A DNA stretch of 64,000 bases. Source: SHZI01 sp964407855. GTDB taxonomy: Bacteria > Pseudomonadota > Gammaproteobacteria > Steroidobacterales > GCA-2729495. Location: positions 1 through 64,000 of the forward strand of contig CAYOXI010000005.1 in the NCBI GenBank assembly GCA_964407855.1. Reading direction: 5' to 3'. A program made the position numbers and the translations under genes. Numbering within the stretch: the stretch's first letter is position 1; each line of letters opens with the position of its first letter. Below the pieces are notes generated by a model. That model saw only the letters and a list, made by a program, of their open reading frames with translations, searched no databases and was not told the origin of the DNA. Below are positions 44,501 through 52,469 of the stretch, piece after piece.

Positions 44501-47175
44501 TCAGCGAACTGGACTTCCAGCAGGCCGCCGATGAACTCGCCGATGCGGCACCCTGGTCCGGCGACGGCGCTGATGGTGAGGTGGCTGCCGAAGACGCCGC
44601 CGCCGGAGAGCTGCCGCCTCCGCCACCCATTGCGGCCAGTGTCCCGTTGCCACCACCGCCTGCCAAAACCCCGTCCGCACCGGCGTCCCTGCAGTGGGAT
44701 CCTGAGCTGGCCGCGATCTTCTCGGAAGAGGCAGGCGAGCTGCTGGAAGGCTGCGACGCCGCAGTCGCCCGCCTGGCGGCCAACGAATACCCGGAGCAGG
44801 CGCTCGCGGAGCTCCAGCGCGCCCTGCATACCCTCAAGGGTGGCGCCCGCATGGCGGGCCTGTTCCCGATGGGTGATCTGAGCCATGAACTGGAAACCCT
44901 GCTGCTCCGGATCAGCGACGGCCAGCTGGCCCGCTCCGACCACAGCTCGGTCGTCGTCCAGGCGGCACTCGACGAGCTGCATGCCCTGCGCGACGGGATC
45001 ACATCCGGCGTACAGGTGGAGCCGTCCCCGGGCTTGATGGCCCGGCTGGCAGCTGCGCAGCGGGGCGAGACAGCCGACCCGGTACCCGCGACTCCGGAGC
45101 CCGTGGCCGTAGAGCCGGAGGTGGCGCCGGAGCCAGAGCGCCAATCTGCGCCCGAAGCCGAAGCCCCAGCGGAAGCCGCAGCCGACTTCGAGGCGATGCC
45201 AACGCCCGAAGCCGCCTACCTGCCGCTGCCGCCTGCGGTGCCGCCGGCTCTGGAGCGTCTTGAGGAACTGGCCCGGGCGCTGGAGGCGCCGCCCCAGGCG
45301 GATGGCGCCCCGGCCGATGCCGAGCCAGCCCGCGTGGCCGGCATGGGCGAACGCCGCGCCGAGGCCCGCGACTTTGCCCGGGTCGAGTCAGCCGTGCTGG
45401 AGCAGCTGCTGAACGGGGCCGGCGAGATCAGCATCGCGAACTCCCGGCTCACCCAGCAGCTGTCGCAGATCCAGTTCCACCTCGACGAGCTGAACCAGAC
45501 AGTTGTCCGCCTGAGGGACCAGCTGCGCAAGCTGGAGATGGAGACCGAAGCGCAGATCCTCTATCGCCACCAGTCCGAAGATGCGGGCAAGTCGGATTTC
45601 GATCCCCTCGAGCTCGACCGCTACTCGAGCATCCAGCAGTTGTCCCGGGCGCTGGCGGAGACGGCCAGCGATGTCAGCAGCCTCAAGGACCTGCTCCAGA
45701 ACCTGAGTGCGGACACCGAAGGCCTGCTGGTGCAGCAGGCCCGTACGGCCACCGAGCTGCAGGACCAGCTCATGCGCACGCGCATGGTGCCCTTCGACCA
45801 GCACGGGTCGCGGCTGTCCCGGCTGGTGCGCCAGACAGCGAAGGAGCACGGCCGGCTCGCGGATCTCAGCATCGTGGGCAGCGGCGACCTGGACCGGCAG
45901 GTGCTGGAAAAGATGCTCCCGCCCTTCGAGCACATGCTGCGCAACTCCGTCATCCACGGCCTGGAATCCCCGGCGGAGCGGGAGGCGCTTGGCAAGCCCC
46001 CTGCCGGGACGATCCGCATCGCGATCCGCCGGGAAGGCGCTGAGGTGGTCATCGATATTGCCGACGACGGCCGGGGCCTGGACGTGGTGGCCATCCGCCG
46101 CAAGGCGGTCGAACTCGGCTTCGTGGACCGGGACACGCCGCTGACCGATGAGGAGGCCATGCAGTTCATCCTGCGCTCTGGCTTCAGCACGGCGGACCAG
46201 CTCACGCAGGCCGCCGGCCGGGGCATCGGCATGGACGTAGTGGCCAACCAGGTGGCGAAGCTGGGTGGCACGCTGTCCATCGCGTCCCGACGGGGCCGGG
46301 GCACCACCTTCACGTTGCGCCTGCCCTTTACGCTGGCGGTCACCCAGGCGCTGATCGTCCGTGCGGCCAACGAACTGTTTGCGCTGCCACTGCCCACTGT
46401 CGAGGGCATCATCCGCATCTCCCGTTCGGAGTTTCGTGACCGCATGGCGCAGGCGGAGCCCTGCATCGACTACGGCGGCCAGCGCTACGCCTTCCGGCAC
46501 CTCGGCCAGTTCCTGGGACTCGGCCCGTCCCGGCTGCCCGACGAACTGGAGCGGATCTCCATCATCCTGGTGCGGGCGGGCGAGAACTCCACGGCGCTGG
46601 TCACCGACGAGATGCTGGACAGCCGCGAGATCGTCGTGAAGCCCGTCGGGGCCCAGCTGGCCACCATCCGCGGTATCTCGGGCGCCACTATCCTGGGCGA
46701 CGGCCGGATCGTGATCATCCTGGATGTGGGCGCACTGGTGCGCTCGTCCCGCCCGTCACCGGATGCGCCGCTGCCGGTGATCGAGCCGGACAAGACCCAG
46801 ACGCTCGCGCTGGTGGTGGATGATTCCATCACGATGCGCCGGGTGACCCAGCGGCTGCTCGAGCGCAACGGCTTCCGGGTGGTGACGGCGAAGGACGGCG
46901 TGGAGGCGGTTGGCGTGCTTCAGGAGCACCGGCCGGACATCATCCTGCTGGATGTCGAGATGCCGCGGATGGACGGCTACGAGTTTGCCCGCCACGTGCG
47001 CAACAACCCGGATACGGTCAGCATTCCGATCATCATGGTGACCTCCCGGGTCAGCGACAAGCACCGCGCCCGGGCCATCGAGATCGGCGTCAACGACTAC
47101 CTGGGCAAGCCTTACCAGGAGCGGGAGCTGGTCGAGGCCGTCCAGCAGCTGCTGGCCTTCAGTCGGAGCGTGTGA
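41524..47175 (+). CDS. chpA: Hybrid sensor histidine kinase/response regulator ChpA (PilL)
   Basis: Giant CheA-type kinase of the Chp system, 1883 residues. Full histidine phosphotransfer motifs occur at His680 (FHTLKGSGRM), His888 (CHTLQGSLTM) and His1102 (LHTLKGGARM); an N-terminal Hpt-like segment has His57 in a degenerate context. Ala/Pro-rich linkers join them. Then come the dimerisation helices, the ATPase (HMLRNSVIHG, DDGRGLD, GRGIGMDVV), a CheW-like domain and a C-terminal receiver with Asp1810 in ILLDVEMPRMDGYE. Pseudomonas ChpA is larger with more transfer domains. GTG at 41524 or ATG at 41551 may be the start. Confidence 0.95.
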   Translation: MAAIPGQELMADPAPQPLQVVAEELAVTLNEARALLEQFAEGDTGGEPVERCVALLHSARGVLQITETWGASLLAEEMEQTCRHLLKIRRDGPTADVIEALSRAAVQLPAYVERLRDGGRDVPLVLLPLLNDLRAARGRPLLSESTLLLLNVAPGANGQPRGRALDGRASSRTTPPRSASGEEVASLARALRPRFQLALLGWIRGDGGADAVARLQEVVGRLEGAAASDVVHQLWWVTGGVLEALADRGLESGVSVKRLIGQADREMKRLHTLGERKFAAQPPVDLVNNLLYYVARATSNGPRVSAIREAFNLSGLIPGDEQIEQARQSLAAPSVKLMQTVAAAIRDDLARVKDVLDIYVRTGMERIEELAPQVELLKKIGDTLGVLGLGDLREIVQTRRTDLENLVGRNEQPDEAALVAMATALLQVEDRLEQQLIGLIVPDGAGPSTGAADREDPDRAAVTQVVMRECLSNLARVKEAITLVTERAGDGTALDAIPSLLRGITAALLMVEKDQAGRIAERIAVAASEVVQRSGGDEARVALERLADAIVSLEYYMETLQAGRRAPDWMLDNAGRSLDALVLPAARSGPVLDDVVAAVDLPATLVIERPAAVEAPPPPRLPSSQRPVVTDQGAGIDPEILELFIEEAREAIESINVHFPAWELDEGERESLLVLRRAFHTLKGSGRMVGAELIGDFCWSVEHLLNRLIDGTLQRQPAIVTFLRRAIPAVGELLEQLEVGQPPASDIAAVMAEAEVLARPAPAAEPEAPAGSEDVTELLPIPELDGALAQSTLAPAGGEPEAVSGGDTDATLVARLPEGFLPPLGPDDATLIASLPPIIPAASAMDPVLLDILSREVTLHLAVLRDFTARTAEALAQPLPERVFRACHTLQGSLTMAGVTEAVEVAATLNDLMGVLHAAHLPADAPVIAAAGEAADVVAAIVDRLGDATLPERDTSAITGQLHLLLAAATERAAALSVEAPDSGTISIEVPGLSELDFQQAADELADAAPWSGDGADGEVAAEDAAAGELPPPPPIAASVPLPPPPAKTPSAPASLQWDPELAAIFSEEAGELLEGCDAAVARLAANEYPEQALAELQRALHTLKGGARMAGLFPMGDLSHELETLLLRISDGQLARSDHSSVVVQAALDELHALRDGITSGVQVEPSPGLMARLAAAQRGETADPVPATPEPVAVEPEVAPEPERQSAPEAEAPAEAAADFEAMPTPEAAYLPLPPAVPPALERLEELARALEAPPQADGAPADAEPARVAGMGERRAEARDFARVESAVLEQLLNGAGEISIANSRLTQQLSQIQFHLDELNQTVVRLRDQLRKLEMETEAQILYRHQSEDAGKSDFDPLELDRYSSIQQLSRALAETASDVSSLKDLLQNLSADTEGLLVQQARTATELQDQLMRTRMVPFDQHGSRLSRLVRQTAKEHGRLADLSIVGSGDLDRQVLEKMLPPFEHMLRNSVIHGLESPAEREALGKPPAGTIRIAIRREGAEVVIDIADDGRGLDVVAIRRKAVELGFVDRDTPLTDEEAMQFILRSGFSTADQLTQAAGRGIGMDVVANQVAKLGGTLSIASRRGRGTTFTLRLPFTLAVTQALIVRAANELFALPLPTVEGIIRISRSEFRDRMAQAEPCIDYGGQRYAFRHLGQFLGLGPSRLPDELERISIILVRAGENSTALVTDEMLDSREIVVKPVGAQLATIRGISGATILGDGRIVIILDVGALVRSSRPSPDAPLPVIEPDKTQTLALVVDDSITMRRVTQRLLERNGFRVVTAKDGVEAVGVLQEHRPDIILLDVEMPRMDGYEFARHVRNNPDTVSIPIIMVTSRVSDKHRARAIEIGVNDYLGKPYQERELVEAVQQLLAFSRSV

Positions 47176-47177
47176 GC

Positions 47178-47666
47178 ATGTCCACGGCCAACGACGAGCT
47201 GTACAGCCTGCTGGTGCCGCTCAACCAGGAGCGGCTGCTGCTGCCCCGGACCTGCGTGGCCGAGGTGATCCGCTACGCGCCGCTGCAGGCCGAGGAGGCC
47301 GGTGGGCCGGGCTGGCTCAAGGGCTCCATCCAGTGGAACGAGCGCAGCGTGCCGGTGATCTCCTTCGAGGAACTGGCGGGCCTGACCTCCACCCCGCCGG
47401 GCGGCCGCACCCGGATTGCGATCATCAACGGCATCACCGGCCGCCTGCCGGGGGGCTGCTTCGGGATCATCGCCGAGGGTTTTCCCCAACTCGTACGGGT
47501 CAACCGCGAGGTGTTGCAGCCTGCCGCTCGCCAGGCCTGGCCGGAAAACGGCCCGGTACTCTGCCAGGTGCGGATGATCAACGAATACCCGCTGATCCCC
47601 GACCTGGAAGCCATCGAGAGGCTGCTGGATGAGGCGGCGAGTCCGGCGGAAGAAGTTCTGACGTAG
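47178..47666 (+). CDS. chpC: CheW-like adaptor ChpC
   Basis: A 162-residue second CheW-domain protein: LYSLLVPLNQERLLLPRTCVAEVIRY, GWLKGSIQWNERSVPVISFEEL and FGIIAEGFPQLVRVN. ATG at 47178 has GGAG nine bases upstream, better than the GTG at 47172 that overlaps the chpA stop. In Pseudomonas ChpC links other receptors to ChpA. It ends the operon. Confidence 0.88.
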   Translation: MSTANDELYSLLVPLNQERLLLPRTCVAEVIRYAPLQAEEAGGPGWLKGSIQWNERSVPVISFEELAGLTSTPPGGRTRIAIINGITGRLPGGCFGIIAEGFPQLVRVNREVLQPAARQAWPENGPVLCQVRMINEYPLIPDLEAIERLLDEAASPAEEVLT

Positions 47667-47713
47667 CGGCCGGCCGGGCACCCAAACAGGTGTCCCAGCA
47701 TCACCGCGAGCTA

Positions 47714-48010
47714 TCACTGTCGCCTCCGCCAATATCCGGGCCGTCTACGACGATGCCCGATCGCGACGACGACGATCTCCTCCTGCGTTTGACGGTAGTA
47801 GATCCGGTAGGGGAATCTGGCAATCGGCCGGACACGAATATCGCCGCGTTCGCACTTGCCCGTCAGCGGAAAGGTGCGAACGAAGTGCAACGCACGGCGA
47901 ATCTCATGGATGGGTGCCCGGCCCAGGCCCCGCGCTTCCTGACGGCCGTTCCCGCGCTCGTATCCGTCGTTGTCAGGGCCACAGCGGAGGCGGCCCCCGC
48001 ACGTCGCCAC
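47714..48010 (-). CDS. RelE/ParE-like toxin, orphan and possibly decayed
   Basis: A minus-strand frame of 98 residues from GTG 48010. The C-terminal two thirds look like a RelE/ParE family toxin: HEIRRALHFVRTFPLTG, then RVRPIARFPYRIYY, then IVVVAIGHRRRRPGYW, the typical strand-loop pattern ending in the Arg/His-rich tail. The N-terminal 25 residues do not look like the usual helix pair, there is no ribosome site, and no antitoxin gene lies on either side. It may be an inactive remnant or a gene with a wrongly chosen start. It overlaps no confident gene. Confidence 0.5.
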   Translation of the reverse strand: MATCGGRLRCGPDNDGYERGNGRQEARGLGRAPIHEIRRALHFVRTFPLTGKCERGDIRVRPIARFPYRIYYRQTQEEIVVVAIGHRRRRPGYWRRRQ

Positions 48011-48068
48011 TTTGGCAGTAACATCAGCGGCTCTACCTCCCTGGACGGGACAAGACCGCCACGCGCCA

Positions 48069-48878
48069 ATGAACTGGCAACCAGAATCCGAGCCCACACT
48101 GCGCCTGGCAACCTTCGTCGCCGTCTTCGGCCTGATGGCCCTGTGGGAAGCTCTCGCGCCGCGCCGCGTATTGCCCGAGTCGCGGGGAAGTCGCTGGACC
48201 GGCAATCTTGGCATCTTCGTCGCCGGCGTCGTGGTTGGCCGGCTCGCCTTCCCGGCGGCTGCAGTCGGCGTCGCACTGCTGGCCGAACGGCATGATCTCG
48301 GCCTGTTCCGGGCGGTGGGGCTACCGCCGGTGCTGGCCATCGTCACAGGGGTGATCCTGCTGGACCTCGTCATCTGGGCCCAGCACCGGCTGTTCCATGC
48401 CGTGCCACTGCTGTGGCGACTGCACCGGATGCATCACGCCGACACCGCCATCGACGTGACCACGGGCATCCGCTTTCATCCGCTGGAGATCCTGCTGTCG
48501 CTGCTGATCAAGGCGGTGGTCGTGGTCGCGCTGGGGGTGCCGGTATTGGCCGTGCTGATCTTCGAGGTACTGCTCAACGCCACCTCGATGTTCAACCACA
48601 GCAATGTCCGGCTGGCCGTGCCGGTGGACCGCTGGTTGCGATGGCTGCTGGTGACGCCCGACATGCACCGGGTCCACCACTCCTGGCACAGGGACGAGAC
48701 GAACAGCAACTTTGGCTTCAACCTGCCCTGGTGGGACCGTCTGTTTGGTACCTACCGGGCGCAACCCCGGGACGGTCACGAGGGCATGACGATCGGTCTT
48801 GGTGAGTTCCGGGATCCGGCCGAGCAGCGCGTTGTCCGGCTGCTGACGCAGCCCTTCCGTCCGGCGGATCCGCAGTAG
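48069..48878 (+). CDS. Sterol desaturase/fatty acid hydroxylase family membrane protein
   Basis: Di-iron membrane oxygenase of 269 residues with four or five hydrophobic helices. The histidine boxes are HRLFH, HRMHH, FNHSN and HRVHHSWH, the usual eight-His ligand set. The substrate is unknown; bacterial members hydroxylate fatty acids, carotenoids or lipids such as ornithine lipid. It is followed by the oxidoreductase gene after 10 bases, perhaps in one transcript. Confidence 0.87.
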   Translation: MNWQPESEPTLRLATFVAVFGLMALWEALAPRRVLPESRGSRWTGNLGIFVAGVVVGRLAFPAAAVGVALLAERHDLGLFRAVGLPPVLAIVTGVILLDLVIWAQHRLFHAVPLLWRLHRMHHADTAIDVTTGIRFHPLEILLSLLIKAVVVVALGVPVLAVLIFEVLLNATSMFNHSNVRLAVPVDRWLRWLLVTPDMHRVHHSWHRDETNSNFGFNLPWWDRLFGTYRAQPRDGHEGMTIGLGEFRDPAEQRVVRLLTQPFRPADPQ

Positions 48879-48888
48879 ACTCACGATC

Positions 48889-51060
48889 ATGCCCAGGGAC
48901 GAATCCCCGATCGTCGGCGGCGGCGCAAAGAAAGTGCTGTATGCGCTGCGCACGGCCCGGCGCATGGGGCTGCAGCGTGCTGCCAAGGCGCTGACCTCGA
49001 AGAATGCCTGCAAGGCCTGCGGCCTGGGCATGGGCGGCCAGGCCGGCGGCATGGTCAATGAGGCCGGCGAGTTCCCGTCGGTCTGCAACAAGAGCGTGCA
49101 GGCGCAGTCCACGGATATCCAGCCGGCCATTCCCGCCGAGGTGCTGACCGCGTCCCTGGCAGACCTCCAGGAACTGGACGGTTACGAGATGGAGCACCTC
49201 GGACGGCTGGCGAACCCCTTGCTCCGGCGTGCGGGAACGGATCACTACGAACTGCTGGACTGGGACGCAGCCCTGGATTTCGCCGGCCACCGCCTGCGGG
49301 CAACGGAGCCTGCCCGCAGCTTCTTCTACTCGTCGGGTCGCTCGTCCAACGAGGCCGGCTTCGTCTTCCAGCTGCTGGCCCGGGTCTGGGGCACCAACAA
49401 CGTCAACAACTGCTCCTATTACTGCCACCAGGCCACCTCAGTGGGCCTCGGCACCACCATCGGGGCGAGTACGGCCACGGTAGAGCTGGTGGACCTGGAC
49501 CGCTGCGACCTGATCCTGCTGGTCGGCGCCAATCCCGCCTCCAATCACCCCCGCCTGCTGCACAAGCTGAAGGCCTGCCGGGACCGGGGCGGGGAGGTGA
49601 TCGTCATCAATCCTGCCCGCGAGGCAGGCCTGGTGCGTTTCGCGCTGCCCAAGAGCCCCGCGTCCCTGTTGAAGGGCGGTGACTGGATCGCCTCCGACTA
49701 CCTGCAGCCCCGAATCGGCGGTGATGTGGCGCTGTTCAAGGGTCTGGCCAAGGCAGTGATCGAGGCAGGTGCCGCAGTGGAGGACTTCATTGCTACCCAC
49801 ACCTCAGGCTATGCCGCTTTCCTGGCGGATATCGAGGCGACCGGCTGGGAAGCCATCGAGTCATCGTCGGGTGTGGCAATTGCCGACATCCGCCGGGTCG
49901 CAGCCCGCTACGCCCGCGCGCAGCATGCCGTGCTCGCCTGGGGCATGGGCCTCACCCACCACACCAATGGCAGCGACAACGTCGAGTACCTGGCCAACCT
50001 CGCCCTGCTCCGGGGCATGATTGGCCGGCCGGGCGCCGGCCTGCTGCCGCTGCGGGGCCACTCCAATGTCCAGGGCATCGGCACCATCGGCGTCAAGCCG
50101 GTGCTGGCTGCGGACGTGCTGGCGCGGATGGAGACGCACTTCGGGGTGCGGCTGCCCACCGGTACCGGGCTGGATACGATGGCGGCCCTGCACGCTGCCC
50201 ACGACGGCCGGATCGACGCGGCGCTGATCATGGGCGGCAACCTCTGCGAGGCCACACCCAACACGGCCTGGGCCCGGGAGTGCCTGGCCCGGATTCCCTT
50301 CAAGCTGTTTCTGACCACCACGCTGAACCGCGGCCATGTGCACGGCCTGGGTGAGGGTGACGTGCTGGTGCTGCCGGTGACGGCCAGGGACGAAGAGTGG
50401 GAGCCCACCACCCAGGAATCAATGTTCAACTACGTCCGCCTGTCCGACGGCGGCATCACCCGTCTGCCCGGCGTGCGCCCGGAAGTCTCCATCCTGGCCG
50501 ACCTCGCGACCCGTCTGCTGCCCGGCCACCCCATCGACTTTGAGGCCTTCCGGCGCCACCGCAATATCCGGCAGGCTATTGCAACCATCGTGCCGGGGAT
50601 GGAAGAACTGGCGGATATCGACGTGGCCCGGCGGGAGTTTCATGTGCGGGGCCGGTTGCTGCACACGCCGGCATTCAACACGCCGGACACTCGGGCCCGC
50701 TTCGTGGTGCGGTCGCTGCCTGCTGCGGCGTCCTCCTCACTGACCCTGACCACGGTGCGCAGCGAGGGCCAGTTCAATACCATGGTCTACGAACGCACCG
50801 ACAGCTACCGGGCGGGTGCGGATCGGTGGACGGTGCTGCTCAACGCGGCCGATCTCGCGGCCAGGGGCCTCGCAGACGGCGACCGGGCGACGCTGGTCTC
50901 GGCCACCGGCCGCATGGAGGGCGTACGCGTCCAGGCCTTCGATATCGCCCGGGGCGCAGTCATGGCCTATTTCCCCGAGGCCAACGTGCTGACGGGTACC
51001 GGCACGGATCCGCGCAGCAGGACGCCCGGCTTCAAGGCAACACCGGTCTGGTTCGAGTAG
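48889..51060 (+). CDS. FdhF/YdeP family molybdopterin oxidoreductase
   Basis: Large cytosolic oxidoreductase of 723 residues binding a bis-molybdopterin cofactor and an N-terminal iron-sulfur site. Cysteines at 41, 44 and 66 (ACKACGLGMGGQ and SVCNKS) form a three-Cys arrangement typical of the YdeP branch. Other blocks are FFYSSGRSSNEAGF, VGANPASNHPR, RGHSNVQG and GGNLCEATPN. E. coli YdeP is linked with acid resistance and relatives were called formate dehydrogenase-like, but the reaction is unproven. No TAT signal is seen. Confidence 0.85.
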   Translation: MPRDESPIVGGGAKKVLYALRTARRMGLQRAAKALTSKNACKACGLGMGGQAGGMVNEAGEFPSVCNKSVQAQSTDIQPAIPAEVLTASLADLQELDGYEMEHLGRLANPLLRRAGTDHYELLDWDAALDFAGHRLRATEPARSFFYSSGRSSNEAGFVFQLLARVWGTNNVNNCSYYCHQATSVGLGTTIGASTATVELVDLDRCDLILLVGANPASNHPRLLHKLKACRDRGGEVIVINPAREAGLVRFALPKSPASLLKGGDWIASDYLQPRIGGDVALFKGLAKAVIEAGAAVEDFIATHTSGYAAFLADIEATGWEAIESSSGVAIADIRRVAARYARAQHAVLAWGMGLTHHTNGSDNVEYLANLALLRGMIGRPGAGLLPLRGHSNVQGIGTIGVKPVLAADVLARMETHFGVRLPTGTGLDTMAALHAAHDGRIDAALIMGGNLCEATPNTAWARECLARIPFKLFLTTTLNRGHVHGLGEGDVLVLPVTARDEEWEPTTQESMFNYVRLSDGGITRLPGVRPEVSILADLATRLLPGHPIDFEAFRRHRNIRQAIATIVPGMEELADIDVARREFHVRGRLLHTPAFNTPDTRARFVVRSLPAAASSSLTLTTVRSEGQFNTMVYERTDSYRAGADRWTVLLNAADLAARGLADGDRATLVSATGRMEGVRVQAFDIARGAVMAYFPEANVLTGTGTDPRSRTPGFKATPVWFE

Positions 51061-51076
51061 CGTCCCGGCGTCCCGC

Positions 51077-51811
51077 TCATCCCAGGTCTCCCCGGGCAAA
51101 CTGGAGGATCGCGAGCGCCGCCAGAGGCGCGGTTTCGGTGCGGAGGATCCGGGGGCCGAGGCTGACACCGGCGAAACCAGCCTTTTCCAGGATGGCGACC
51201 TCCGCCGCCGTAAAGCCGCCCTCGGGGCCGATCGCCAGGGCCACCGATGAAATGTCCGCCGGAATGCCCGGCAGACGGCGGGACGAACCCGGGTGCAGGG
51301 TCAGCCCCGCAGTGCCCGGCGGCAGGCTGGCAATGCCGGCTTCGAGTCCGCAGGGATCCCGGACTTCCGGCAGCACGGCCCGGCCACACTGCTCGCAGGC
51401 GCTGATCACGATCCGTCGCCAGTGCCCGACCCGGTTCTCGCGGCGTTCGCCATCCAGCCGGACGACGCTGCGGTCGGCCAGGATGGGTTGCAGTACGGCC
51501 ACGCCCAGCTCGGTCGCTTTCTGGACCACGGTATCCATGCGCGGGCCGCGGCTGATGCCCTGCAGAAGGGTGATCCGCAGCGGCGATTCCCGCTCCACCA
51601 CGCTGCCCACGCCGATGTCCACGGTGAGTCCCGCGCGGGCTGCCACCCGGATTACCGCGGGGTACTCCATCCCGGAACCGTCGAACAGGGTGATAGCATC
51701 GCCCGCGGCCAGCCGGAGCACGCGGATGGCATGGCTGGCAACCGCCGGCGGCAGGGTCAGGGTGGTGCCCGGCCGAAGCGGCTCGGCCGAGTAGAGTCGG
51801 GGACATTGCAT
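51077..51811 (-). CDS. rsmE: 16S rRNA (uracil(1498)-N3)-methyltransferase
   Basis: SPOUT-class methyltransferase acting on U1498 of 16S rRNA in the 30S subunit. It has 244 residues starting MQCPRLYS. The N-terminal PUA-like domain is followed by the SAM knot: GISRGPRMDTVVQKATELGV, LAIGPEGGFTAAEV and SLGPRILRTETAPLAAL. Its ATG lies in a CATG palindrome that also holds a plus-strand ATG upstream of ampD. Confidence 0.94.
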   Translation of the reverse strand: MQCPRLYSAEPLRPGTTLTLPPAVASHAIRVLRLAAGDAITLFDGSGMEYPAVIRVAARAGLTVDIGVGSVVERESPLRITLLQGISRGPRMDTVVQKATELGVAVLQPILADRSVVRLDGERRENRVGHWRRIVISACEQCGRAVLPEVRDPCGLEAGIASLPPGTAGLTLHPGSSRRLPGIPADISSVALAIGPEGGFTAAEVAILEKAGFAGVSLGPRILRTETAPLAALAILQFARGDLG

Positions 51812-51893
51812 GGAAAGATTATCGCCGACCCTTGCCAGCAGGGGAAAAGGACCGCCCGCCAAAGCCACGGCTGGCAGGCCTGGCCGCCTCCCG

Positions 51894-52469
51894 GTGCTGC
51901 GGGTCGATCCCCTGACCGGCCTCCTGCGGGGTGCCCGGCAGCTGCCGTCCGCCAACCAGGACGAACGTCCGACGGGCGTCTTGCCATCGCTGGTGATCGT
52001 GCATGGCATCTCCCTGCCGCCGGGCCGGTTTGGCGGGCCGCATATCGACCGGCTCTTCACCAACCGCCTCAAGGCCGACGACCATCCGTTTTTTCGCAGC
52101 CTCGACGGGCTGCGCGTCTCAAGTCATCTGCTGATTCGCCGCGATGGTCGCGTGACCCAGTACGTGCCGTTCCACCGGCGAGCCTGGCATGCGGGAAAAT
52201 CCAGCTGGCGCGGCCGGACCCACTGCAATGATTTTTCTATCGGCATCGAGCTGGAAGGCACCGACGACCTGCCCTACACCGCAGTCCAGTACCGCCGCCT
52301 GGCGGCGGCCATTCGCGCGCTGCGCCGGGCAGTCCCGTCGCTGCGCCGCGCATCCGTGGTCGGCCACAGCACCGTGGCGCCGGGCCGCAAGACCGACCCG
52401 GGTCCGGCTTTCGACTGGGTCAGGTTGCGCACGCTCCTGAAGCCCCGCCCCGTTAGACTGACACCGTGA
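51894..52469 (+). CDS. ampD: 1,6-anhydro-N-acetylmuramyl-L-alanine amidase
   Basis: Cytosolic zinc amidase that cleaves the stem peptide from anhydro-muropeptides during wall recycling; its loss de-represses ampC in many species. GTG at 51894 gives 191 residues, close to E. coli AmpD (183). Visible: LVIVHGISLPPGRFGG (first zinc His), SSHLLIRRDGRVTQYVPF, RAWHAGKSSW, CNDFSIGIELEGTDD and GHSTVAPGRKTDPGPAFDW. An in-frame ATG at 51810 would add 28 unconserved residues and overlap the rsmE start. It is coupled to ampE. Confidence 0.94.
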   Translation: MLRVDPLTGLLRGARQLPSANQDERPTGVLPSLVIVHGISLPPGRFGGPHIDRLFTNRLKADDHPFFRSLDGLRVSSHLLIRRDGRVTQYVPFHRRAWHAGKSSWRGRTHCNDFSIGIELEGTDDLPYTAVQYRRLAAAIRALRRAVPSLRRASVVGHSTVAPGRKTDPGPAFDWVRLRTLLKPRPVRLTP

